DNA of 64,000 nucleotides, from NCBI GenBank assembly GCA_035544895.1, contig DASZZM010000026.1, positions 39,554-103,553 of the forward strand, written 5' to 3'. The notes under the pieces were generated by a model. That model worked only from the letters and a program-made list of their open reading frames with translations. It searched no databases and was not told the DNA's origin. Positions 35,555-47,500 of this stretch are shown in pieces (within the stretch, counting starts at the first letter, position 1; each line of letters opens with the position of its first letter). A program made the translations under genes and the position numbers. This DNA is from JASLEW01 sp035544895 (lineage in GTDB: Bacteria; Acidobacteriota; Thermoanaerobaculia; Multivoradales; UBA5704).

Positions 35555-38500
35555 GCGGTGGGAGGGCCGACCGGCTGGCGCGGCTCGAGAAGCTGTCGCC
35601 GGCCAAGCAGGCCCTGCTGGCGCGCGCGCTGCGCGAGCGCGCGGCGCGGCAGCAGGGCGGCGCCATTCCGCGCCGCCCCGGCTCCGAGCGCGGCGGGCGC
35701 GGCGGGAGCAGCCCGGCGCCGCTGTCGTTCGGACAGCAGCGGCTGTGGCTGGAGCGGCAGATGAGCCCGGACAGCCCGGTTTACAACCTGCCGGTCGCGG
35801 TCCGCATCGAAGGGAGGCTCGACGCGCGGGCCCTGGCGGCGGCGCTCTCGGAGGTGGTGCGCCGCCACGAGGTGTTGCGCAGCGGGATCGAGCGCCGGGG
35901 CGAGGAGCTGGTGCAGGTCGTCGCGCCGGCGGCTGCCGTGCCGCTGGCGCTGGCCGACCTGTCGGGCCTGCCCGCCAGCGGCCGGCAGGCGGAGGTGGCG
36001 CGGCTCGGAGCCGACCATGCCCGGCGGCTCTTCGACCTCTCCCGTCCGCCCCTCGTGCGCGCCGCCCTGCTCGCGCTCGGCGGCGACGAGCACCGGCTGC
36101 TCCTTGCCCTGCATCACATCGCCGCCGACGGGTGGTCGAGCGCCATCCTGGTGCGCGAGCTCGGAGAGCTGTACGCCGCCCGCGCGGCCGGCCGGCCTTC
36201 GCCGCTGGGCGAGCTGCCGATCCAGTACGCCGACTGGGCCGCCTGGCAGCGCGGGCGGCTCGCGGGCGAGCTTCTGGCGGCCGAGCTCGATTACTGGCGC
36301 GAGCGCCTGGCGGGCCTGCCGCCGCTCGAGCTCCCGGCCGATCGGCCGCGGCCGCCGGCGGCAAGCTTCCGCGGCCGGCGCCGGGAGCGGCTCCTGGCGC
36401 CGCGGCTGCACGGCGCGCTGGCGGACCTGTCGCGCCGGCAGGGGGCGACCATGTTCATGACCCTGGCCGCCGGCTTCGCCGCCCTGCTCGGCCGCTGGAC
36501 CGGCCAGGACGACCTGGCGGTGGGCACGCCGGTCGCGGGCCGCACTCGCCTCGAGACCGAAGGGCTGATCGGGTTCTTCGTCAATATCCTGGTGCTGCGG
36601 GCGGACCTCGCCGGCAGCCCTTCTTTCACCCAGCTCCTGTCGCGGCTGCGCGCCACGGTAGCGGCTGCACACGCCCACCAGGAGCTTCCTTTCGAGCGCC
36701 TGGTCGAGGAGCTCGCCCCGGCTCGCGATCCGGGCGGCCATCCCCTGGTGCAGGCCATCCTCGCTCTGCACAACGCCGCGCGCGAGCAGCTGGCGCTGCC
36801 GGGCCTGGCCCTGACGCTCTTGGAGACCGACACCGGTACGGCGAAGCTCGACCTCGCCCTGGAGATCGTCGAGCAGCCGGAGGGCGGGCTCGCCGCCGGG
36901 CTGGAGGTGGCCAGCGACCTCTTCGACGCCACCACTGCCGCGCGCCTGCTCGGTCATTTCGAGGCGCTTCTCGCCGGGGCCGCCGCGGCGCCCGCAATGC
37001 CGTTGCGCGATCTTCCGTTGCTCGGCGCGGCCGAGATCCACCAGCTCGTGCGGGAGCACAACGACACGCGGAGCGCCTATCCGCGGGACTCCGCGGTGGC
37101 CGAGCTGTTCGCAGAGTGGGCGCGCGCGGCGCCACAGGCGCCTGCGGTGCTGGCCGAGGGGAGGGAGCCGTGGAGCTACGGCAGGCTCGCGGCGGAGTCG
37201 CACCGCCTCGCCTGGCACCTGCGCTCGCTCGGGGTCGAGCGGGAGTCGCGGGTAGGGGTGTCGATGGAGCGTTCGCCGGAGCTGATCGCGGCGCTGCTCG
37301 CGATCCTCCAGGCGGGCGGAGCCTACGTTCCACTCGACCCCGGTTACCCGGACTCCCGGCTGCGATTCATGTTGCAGGACACCGGGACACGGCTCCTGCT
37401 CGTCCATGAGCCGACGCGGCAGCGACTGGCCGCGCTGGAGTGGCCGGACGGCGCGCCGCCGGTCCGGCTCCTATGTGTGGATGCGGAGCGCGAGGTGATC
37501 GCCGGCCGCGGCAGCGCGCCGCCGCCGCGAAGCCCTGTCTCCGCGGGTGCCGAGGGGCTGGCTTACGTCCTCTACACCTCCGGCTCGACCGGGCAGCCGA
37601 AGGGAGTGGCGGTGCCGCACCGTGCGATCGCGCGGCTGGTGCGAGGCACGAATTACGTCCGGCTGGGGCCGGCGGACCGGGTGGCGCACCTGTCGAACAT
37701 CAGCTTCGACGCCGCGACGTTCGAGATCTGGGGGGCGCTGGCCAACGGCGGAGCTACGGTGGTAATCGAGCGCGAGGCGGTGCTGTCGCCAGCGCGCCTG
37801 GCGGCGCGGTTGCGCGAGGCGGCAGTGACCGCGATGTTCCTCACCGCCGCCTTGTTCGACCAGGTGGTTGGCGAGCAGCCGGCGGCTTTCTCCGCGCTGC
37901 GCCATCTGCTGGTGGGGGGCGATGCCCTGGACCCGCAGTCGGTGGCGCGGGCCCTCGCCGCGGGGCCGCCGGAGCGGCTGCTCAACGGCTACGGGCCGAC
38001 CGAGAGCACGACGTTCGCGGTCTGGCACGAGGTGAGGCACGTCCCGCCCGGATCGCTCTCGGTGCCCATCGGCCGGCCGCTTGCCAACACGACCGCTCAC
38101 GTGGTTGACCGGCGAGGCGAGCTGGCATCGACGGGTCAGGTCGGCGAGCTCTGGCTGGGCGGAGACGGGCTGGCGCGCGGGTATCTCGGCCGGCCGGACC
38201 TGACCGCGGAGAGGTTCGTGCCCGACCGCTGGAGCCGGGAGCCGGGAGGGCGGCTCTACCGCACGGGCGACCTGGCGCGCCGGCGCTGGGACGGGGTGAT
38301 CGACTGCCTGGGGAGGATCGATCAGCAGGTCAAGATCCGAGGGTTCCGTGTCGAGCCCGGGGAAATCGAAGCGGTGCTTGCCGCCTGCCCGGGAGTGCGC
38401 GACTGCGCCGTGGTGGCGCGCCTGCAAGTCAGTTCCCCGGCGCATCCGATCACCTCCCCGGCGCCTCCGATCCGATCCCCGGCGCTGGTGGCCTACGTCG

Positions 38501-41500
38501 TCGCCGCGCCCGCGGCGGGGCTGCGCGAGGCCTTGGTGTGGGAGCACCTGAGGCGGTCGCTTCCCGGGTACATGCTGCCCGTGGCTTGCCGCTTCGTCGA
38601 GTCGTTGCCGCTGACGCCCAACGCCAAGCTGGACCGGGCGGCGCTGGCCGCGCTGGACCCGCTGGACCTGCTGGAAATCACCGCGGGGCCGCCGGCGCAA
38701 GACTACGCGGCGCCGCGCGACCCGATCGAGGAGCTGCTGGCCGGCATCTGGGAGAAGGTGCTGGGGATCGACCGCATCGGCGTCCGGGACGACTTCTTCG
38801 TTCTCGGCGGGCACTCGTTGCTGGCGGCGCGGCTGGCGGCGCGGGTGCACCAGGTCTTCGGGATCGACCTGCCCCTGCGCACCCTGTTCGAGACGCCGAC
38901 CGTGGCGGGCGTGGCCGCCGCCATCCGCGCCACCCTGGCCACTCGCTCCCCCCGCTCCGACACCGTTTCCGGGGTCCAACCGCCGGCGCCCATCCCACGC
39001 GCCGGCCGCGGCGAGGGCGGCCCGCGGCCGCTGTCCTTCGGCCAGCAGCGTCTCTGGTTCATCTATCAGATGAACCCCCGGAGCGCGGCCTACAACCTGC
39101 TGGTCGCCCTGCTGCTGGCCGGCGCTCTGGATCGCCGCGCCCTCGCCGCCGCCCTGGCGGAGGTCGTGCGCCGCCATGAAGTCCTGCGCACCGCCATCGT
39201 GGCCGAGGGGGGACCGGCGGGAGCGGCGCAGCGGCTGACGCCGCCCCCCGCCCCCCGCCTTCCCGTGGTCGACCTGTCGGGGCTGGCCGAGCCGGTTGCC
39301 GGCGCCGAGTCCCTGCGGCTCGCGGCCGCGGAAGCGCTGCAGCCGTTCGACCTGGGCCGCCCGCCGCTGCTGCGCGCCGCTCTCCTCGCGCTCGCCGCGC
39401 CCGCCGATGGGCCCGCCGGTGGGTCAGCCGGCGGCGGGCCACCCCGGCACCTGCTCGTCCTCACCCTCCACCACATCGCGGCGGACGGCTGGTCGAGCGC
39501 CATCCTGGTCCGCGAAACGGCGGCGCTCTACGCGGCCTTCGCGGCGGGCCGGCAATCGCCCCTGCCCGAGCCGCCGCTGCAATACGCCGATTGGGCCGCC
39601 TGGCAGCGCGGCCGCCTGAGCGGAGAGCTCCTGGCCTCCCAGCTCGCCTGGTGGCGGCAGCGCCTGGCCGGGCTGCCGGATCTCCGCCTGCCGGCCGACC
39701 GGCCGCGTCCGGCGGTCGAGAGCTTCCGCGGCCTGCGGCGCTCGCGCTTGCTGCCGGCCGGGGCGAGCGCACGGCTCGACGAGCTGTCGCGGCGCCAGGG
39801 GGCGACCCTGTTCATGACCCTGGCCGCGGCGTTCGCGGCGGTTCTCCGGCGCCTGGGCGGCGAGGAAGACTTCGGCCTCGGCACGCCGATCGCCGGCCGC
39901 ACCCGGATGGAGACGGAGGGGCTGATCGGCTTCTTCGTCAACACCCTGGTCCTGCGCTTCGACGTGCCTGGAGACCCGGCGTTTTCCCGGCTGCTCGCTC
40001 ACGCGCGGGAGGCGCTGCTCGAGGGCTACTCGCACCAGGACCTGCCCTTCGAGCGGCTGGTCGAGGAGCTCGCCCCCCGGCGCGACCTCTCCCGCCAGCC
40101 GCTGGTCCAGGCCTTCGTGGTCCTGCAGAACACACCCCGCGAGCCGCTCGCCCTGCCCGGGCTGACCGCGACCGAGCTCGCGGTCGACAACCGGACGGCG
40201 AAAACCGATCTGACCCTCGACGTCGCTCGCGCGGGCGGCGGCCTGCGCGCGGAGCTCGAGGCCAACCACGACCTCTTCGACGCCGCCACCGCGGCCCGGA
40301 TGCTCTCCCATCTCGAGACCCTGCTCGCCGCCGCGGCCGCCGACCCCGAACAGCCGCTGTCGCGCCTGCCGCTGCTCAGCGCGGCGGAACGCCACCAGAT
40401 GATCGTCGAGTGGGGTGGGCTCGCCGAAGCGCGGGCGCCTGCCGGATGGACCCTGCACAACGCTTTCGAGTCTCGGGCGCGGCTCTCCCCCGCCGCCCTC
40501 GCCCTCTCCTGCGCGGGGGAGCAGGTGAGCTATGGCGAGCTCGACGCCCGCGCCAATCGGCTGGCGCGCCACCTGCGCAGCCTCGGCGCCGGGCCGGAGG
40601 TGCGGGTCGGCCTCTGCCTCGCGCGCTCGGCCGAGACGGTGGTCGCGCTGCTTGCCGTCCTCAAGGCGGGCGGAGCCTATCTGCCGCTCGACCCGGACTA
40701 TCCGCGCGAGCGGCTGGCCCTTCTCCTCGCGGATGCCGCCGCCCCGCTGGTCGTCACCCGCTCCAACCTCGCCGGCCTGCTGCCAGCGGCCGGTCCGCTC
40801 CAGATCCTGCTCGACCGCGATGCCGAGGCGATCGCGCGCCAGCCATCCGGCCCCCTGCCGCCCGCGGCCGGCCCCGATCATGCTGCCTACGTGATCTATA
40901 CCTCCGGCTCGACCGGGCGCCCCAAGGGCGTCGTCGTCACCCATCGCAACGTCGCCCGCCTGTTCATCGCGGCCGCGCCCTGGCTCGAGCTAGCCGGCGA
41001 CGACGTCTGGACCTTGTTCCACTCCTTTGCCTTCGACTTCTCGGTCTGGGAGATCTGGGGCGCCCTCCTCCACGGCGGCCGTCTGGTCGTCGTCCCTTAC
41101 TGGGCAAGCCGCTCTCCCGACACCTTCCGCGGACTGCTGCGCGACGAGCAGGTAACGGTGCTCAACCAGACCCCCTCGGCCTTCCGCCAGCTGGTCGAAG
41201 CCGAGGAAAGGGTGGTGCCGGCGCCGACGGGTCCCTACCCGGCGGTTCGATCGGGCGCGCTGGGTCCCTACCCAGCGATTCAATCGGATGCGCCGGGTCC
41301 CTACCCGGCGCTGCGCCTCATCCTCTTCGGGGGCGAGAGTCTCGATCCCCGCCACCTGCGCACGTGGTTCGCGCGCCATGGCGACCGGCGTCCCCGCCTG
41401 TTCAACCTGTATGGGATCACCGAGACCACCGTGCACGTCACCTGCCGTCCGCTCGCCGCGGCCGATGCGCGGAGCGGCAGGAGCGAGGTCGGGCGGCCGC

Positions 41501-44500
41501 TCGCCGACCTCGCGGTGCGGGTGCTCGATCCGGGTCTCCGGCCGGCGCCGATCGGCATCCCGGGAGAGCTCTGCGTCGGCGGCGCGGGCCTGGCCCGCGG
41601 CTATCTCGGCCGGCCGGAGCTGACCGCCGAGCGTTTCGTTCCCGATCCCTTCGCCCGCTCCGCTGGCGACGGCGGCGCGCGGCTCTATCGCTCCGGGGAC
41701 CTCGCCCGCTGGCGGCCCGACGGCGACATCGAGGTGCTCGGGCGCATCGATCTCCAGGTCAAGATCCGCGGCTTCCGCATCGAGCCCGGGGAGATCGAAG
41801 CCGCCCTCCGCGAGCACCCCGGGGTTCGGGAGTGTGCGGTCCTGGCGAGCGAGGAGGCCGGCGGCCACCGCCGCCTGATCGCCTACCAGGTGTCGCGCGG
41901 CGAGCCGGTTCCGGCCGCCGAGCTGCGGGCCTTCCTGGCCGAGCGCCTTCCCGGACCCATGCTGCCGGCGGGCTTCGTGGCGCTCGCCAGCCTGCCCCTC
42001 ACCGCTCACGGCAAACTCGACCGCCGCGCCTTGCCCGCTCTCGCGCCCGCTGCCATGCGCCCGAGCGGAGAGGCCGCCCGGCCGCAAACACCGCGCACGC
42101 CGGTCGAGCAAGCGATCGCGGCGAGCTGGTCCGAGGTCTTGGATGTACGGCGCGTCGGCCTCGACGACGATTTCTTCGCCTTGGGCGGCGACTCGATCCG
42201 CGGCATCCAGGTGCGGGTGCGGGCCGAAGAGCGCGGGGTGAGCTTCACCCTGCGGCAGCTCTTCCAGCACCCCACCGTCCGCAATCTTGCGGAGGTGGCG
42301 GCGGAGGTGGATGCGGAGGGGTCCGAAATGACCGGGCCGGCGGTCGGGCCCGGCACGCCGCCCTTTTCCCTGATCTCGGCGGCCGACCGCTCCCGGCTCC
42401 CGGAGGGGGTCGAAGATGCCTATCCGCTGACCCGCACCCAGGCCGGCCTGGTCTTTCACAGCGAGTACGGCCGCGACTACCAGATCTACGTGAGCAGCCT
42501 GCACCTGCGGGCGCCGCTCGACGTCGGCAGGCTGCGGCTCGCCCTCTCCCGGCTCGTCGCCCGGCACCCCCTGCTGCGCACCTCTTTTGCCCTGCAAGGC
42601 TTCTCCGCGCCGCTTCAGCTCGTCCACCGTGCGGGGCGCGAAGGAGAGCCGCTCCGGCCCGAGCTGGCGGTGGTGGACCTGCGTGGCCTCGCTCCGGCGG
42701 TCCAGGAAGAGGTGGTCACGCGCTGGCTCGCCGTCGAGGTGCGGCGCAAGTTCGACTGGGGACGGCCGCCTCTCATCCGCCTGCACCTCCACCCTCGCGG
42801 CGAGGACACTTTCCAGCTCACCCTCTCCGAGCCCTTCCTCGACGGCTGGAGCGTGGGCCTCTTCCTGACCGAGCTCTTCACCCGCTATCTGGCTCTCGTC
42901 GCCGCTGCCCGTCCCCAGCTCGGCCTGCCGGCCGAGCCGCCCGACGAGCGGCCGCTCGCCAGCTCCTTCGCCGACTATGTCGCCCTGGAACGAGACGCGC
43001 TGGCCTCCGCCGAGCAGCGGGCCTTCTGGGAGCTGCGCGGTGATCGCGGCGATGGCGGCGCCTCGCGCCTGCCGCGCAATTGCCCCGTCGTCTGCGCCGT
43101 CGTCCGCGCCGCGCCTGGCGCCGGCCCGCCACCGCCCGTGGTGCGTCTCGAAGTGCCGGTCCCGCGGACCGTCTCGCTCGGCCTGCGGCAGGCGGCACTC
43201 GGGGCCGGCGTGCCGCTCAAGGACCTGCTGCTCGCGGCCCACCTTCGGGTCCTTGCGTTCTTGACTGGGGAATCGGACGTGGTCACCGCCCACCTCATCA
43301 ACGGGCGCCCCGAAGGCGCCGACGGCGACCGGATCCTCGGCGGCTTCCTCAATGCCATGCCTTTCCGCATGCGCCTGGTCCCGGGCTCCTGGCTCGACCT
43401 GGCAAGGCAAACCTTCGCCACCGAGCTCGAGCTGCTCCCCTTCCGGCGCTATCCCCTGGCTGAGATGGCCGAGATGGCCGAGCTGCAGCGCCGGCGCCCG
43501 GCCGATCCGGTCGACCCGGCAGCAGGGAATCGACCGGAGGGCGGCGGGTCCCTGCCCGCCGCCATTGGACGGCCACCTTTCGACACGCTCTTCAACTTCA
43601 CCCACTTCCATCTCTACGAGCGTCTGCAGAGGATTCCAGGACTGGCCGTCCTGGGCAGCGCGGGCTCGGAGCAGACCTACTTTCCGCTGACCGCGCAATT
43701 CAACCTCGACGAGATCACCGCACAGGTCACCCTCGGCCTCGACTACCTGGCGGCCGAGCTCGCACCGGCCGAAGCGTCGGCCATTGCCGCCCGCTACGAC
43801 CGGGTCCTGGCAGCCATTGCCCGCGCGCCGCTCTCTCCTCACGACGGCCTCTGCCTGCTCTCCCCGGCGGAGCGCCAGCAGGTCGTCCTGGAGTGGGGGG
43901 AAATGGATGCCCCCTACCGCTTCTCGGAGCAGAGGAGTTTCCTGCGAGGAGAACCCGTAACCGGCCTCGCGCATGAGCTGTTCGCGGCCCAGGCGGCGCG
44001 GCGGCCCGACGCCCGCGCCTTGCTCTGGGAACAGACCACGCTGACCTACGGCGAGCTCGCCGCGCGCGCTTCGAGCCTGGCGCGCCGCCTCGCCGCGGCA
44101 GGGGCGGGCCCCGAAGCGCGGGTCGGCGTGCTTCTCGAGCGCTCTCCGCAGATGGTCGCGGCAATCCTCGGCGCGCTGGCGGCCGGCGCCGCCTATGTCC
44201 CCCTCGACCCCGGCTATCCGCCCGAGCGGACCGCCGCGATGATCGCGGGCGCACGGGCCGGAGTGGTGGTGACGCGGCGCGGCCTCGTCGAGCTGCTGCC
44301 GCCGGAGGTCTCGTGCCTGCTGGTCGACGAGCCGGACGAGGGTGCGCCCGTGCCAGCCAATCTATCGGATCGCCCCCTGCGACCTGCCGGGAGTGCCGCC
44401 AATGGCGGGAGCGGCGGCCAACCCCTCGATCCCCCTCCCACCCTCTCGCAGCACGGAGTTTCGTCTTTCCACCCGGACGGACGCGGGGCGCTCCCCGCAA

Positions 44501-47500
44501 ACCTCTTTGCCGTGATCTTCACCTCGGGCTCGACGGGACAACCCAAGGGAGTCGCCATCGAACACCGCGGCGTCAGCCACTTCCTGGCCGCCGCCGCGCG
44601 CCTCTTCGGGCCCGCGGACCGCGCGGGCGTTCTGGCCGCCGCCTCGATCTGCTTCGACCTCTCGATCTTCGAGCTGTTCCTGCCGCTCGCCAACGGCGGC
44701 ACGGCCGTTCTCGCCGGCGGTGCGCTCGACCTTCCCCGCCTGCCGGCGCGCGAGGACGTCACCATGGCTTGCCTCGTGCCTTCCACCGCCGCGGACCTGG
44801 TGCGTTCCGGCGGCGGCTTTCCGGACTCGTTGCGGGCCCTCACCCTCGGCGGCGAAGCCCTTCCCGCTCCGCTCGTCCAGGCGCTCGTCGCAAGCGGTGC
44901 GGCTTGCCGGGTTTCCAATCATTACGGACCGACCGAGGCCACCATCTACTCGCTGTTCGCCCCCGTCGATTGCAAGGGAGGGGGCGGGGGCGGCGCCGAT
45001 GCCGGCGCGCCGCCGATCGGCCGGGCGGTCGCGGGAGAGCGCGCCCTGCTGCTCGACGGCTGGCTGCAACCGGTCGCTCCCGGAGTGCCGGGCGAGATCT
45101 GCCTGGGCGGCAGCGGCCTGGCGCGTGGCTATTTCGCGCGTCCCGACCTCACCGCCGAGCGCTTCGTGCCGGATCCCGCCTCCGCGCTCCACGGCGAGCC
45201 CGGCGCACGCCTGTACCGCACCGGCGACCTCGCCCGCCAGCTCCCCGACGGCCGGATCGAATTCCTGGGCCGCCGCGACCACCAGGTGAAGGTGCGCGGC
45301 TTCCGCATCGAGCTCGGCGACGTGGAGGCGGCGGTCGCTCGGCACCCCGAAGTCGCCCAGGCCGTGGTGGTGGCGCGTGGCGAAGAGGGCATCGGTCCGG
45401 ACGGCGTCCGGCTGGTGGCCTACGTCGTGGCGCGCGATTCTCGGCGGACCTCCGCCGCCGGGCCGGCTGCCCAACCGCTAGCCCACGACGCTTCCTGGGC
45501 CGCTGAGCTGCGCGACTTCGCCGCGCTGCGCCTCCCGCCTTTCATGGTCCCCTCCGTCTTCGTCACGCTGGACGCCCTGCCGCTCACCCCCGCCGGCAAG
45601 GTCGACCGCCGAGCCCTCCCGGCGCCGCCCGACCGGCGCGGCGGCGGCGGCGCGCGGCCCCTGGTCGCTCCGCGCACGCCGGTCGAGGAAGTGCTCTGCG
45701 GGCTGTGGGCCGAGGTCTTCGGCATGGAGCGGGTGAGCGCCGGCGACGATTTCTTCGCTCTCGGCGGCCACTCCCTGCTGGCCACGCGCCTGATCTCGCG
45801 GCTGCGCGCCGCCTTCCGGCTGGAGCTGCCGCTCGACGCCCTGTTCGCGGCGCCGCGCCTCTCCGACCTGGCGCGGGTGATCGAGGGCGAGCTCGCCGGC
45901 GGAGACGCCGCGGGTCCCGCGGAGCCGCCGCTGGCCGCCGGTCCGCGGCCGGACGCCGTGCCTCTCTCCTTCGCCCAGCAGCGGCTCTGGTTCCTCGACC
46001 GCCTGCAACCGGGGAGCTGCCTGTACAACATCCCGAATGCCACCCGCTTGCGCGGCGGGCTCGCCGCGCCGGCACTGGCCGCCGCCTGCCTGGAGATCGT
46101 GCGCCGTCACGAGGTCCTCCGCACCCGCTTTCCGGCGGTCGAGGGACGGCCGGTCCAGGAGGTCTCGGCGGAGCCGGAGGCGCCATTGCCGCTGCTCGAT
46201 CTCGCGGCGCTCTCGGTCGCTGCACGCGAGGCCGAGACGGCGCGCCTGTGCGCCGCCGCGGCCCGCCGCCCCTTCGATCTCGGGAGCGGCCCCGTCCTGC
46301 GGCTCCTGCTCTTGCGGCTGGCGTCCGAGGAGCACGTGCTGCTCTCGGTGGTGCACCATATCGCCGCCGACGGCTGGTCGGTCGATGTCTTCCTGCGCGA
46401 GCTGGCGCTGCTCTACCGCGCCTTCTCTGCCAAGGAGCGGTCTACCGCGCCGCCCTTGCCCGCGCTCCCGCTGCAATACGCCGATTTCACCTTGTGGCAG
46501 CGCGCCCGCCTGCAGGGCGCGGTGCTCGACCGCCAGCTCGCCTGGTGGCGCGAGCGGCTGCAGGGCGTCCCGCCGTTGACTTTGCCGGCCGACCGTCCCC
46601 GGTCGTCGACCCCGGCCTACCGGGGGGCCCGCCGCCGCCTCGAGCTGCCGGCCGGCGTGGCGGAGGCCGCGGCCGGCCTCGCCCGCCGCGAAGGGGCGAC
46701 CCTGTTCATGACCGTCCTCTGCGCTTTTGCGGCGGTGCTCGGACGGCATGCCGGGCAAGAGGACTTTGCAATCGGCTATCCCATCGCCAATCGCAACCGG
46801 TTGGAAATCGAGCCCTTGATCGGGTTCTTCGCCAACACCTTGGTGCTGCGCGCGGATCTCGCCGGCGACCCCGCGGGGCGGGACCTGCTCGGCCGCTGCC
46901 GCGAGGCGGTGCTCGGCGCCCATGCCCACCAGGACCTGCCGTTCGAGAGGCTGGTCGAAGAGCTGCGCCCCGAGCGCGACCTCTCGCGGACGCCGCTCTT
47001 CCAGGCGGCGCTGGCGTTTCAGAATGCCCCTCCGGCGGACGTCGCCCGGATCGATCTGCCAGGCCTCGCCGCTACCCCCGTCGAGATCGAGCCGGGGGCC
47101 GCCCGTTTCGAGCTCACTCTCTTCCTGGTCGAGCAACGCGACGGATGCCCGGGGAGCGCGGCTGCCCTTGCGGGCGAGCTCGAATGGAACGCCGACCTCT
47201 TCGACCGGGCCACCGCCGCCCGCTTCCTCGGCCATTTCAGGATCCTGCTCGCGGACCTCGCCGCCGACGCGGGGCGGCGGCTCTCGGAGCTGTCCCTGCT
47301 GACCGAGGCGGAGCGCCACCAGGTCCTTTACGAGTGGGCGAAGGGAAGGCTGCCCGAGATCGGCGAAGCCGGAGAGGTCGGCGCGGCCGAGCCGCTGGTT
47401 CACCGGCTCATCGCGGCGCAAGCGGCACGGACACCCGCGGCGGCCGCGATCGCCCACGCGGGTGGCGAGCTGCTGACCTACGGCGCCCTGGCAGCGCGCA

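Noticed and set aside
42380..43900. Module 6 condensation domain as a dead pseudo-domain
   Set aside because: Frame, length and all other core blocks are intact; only the two histidines differ. Better described as an atypical functional subtype pending evidence.
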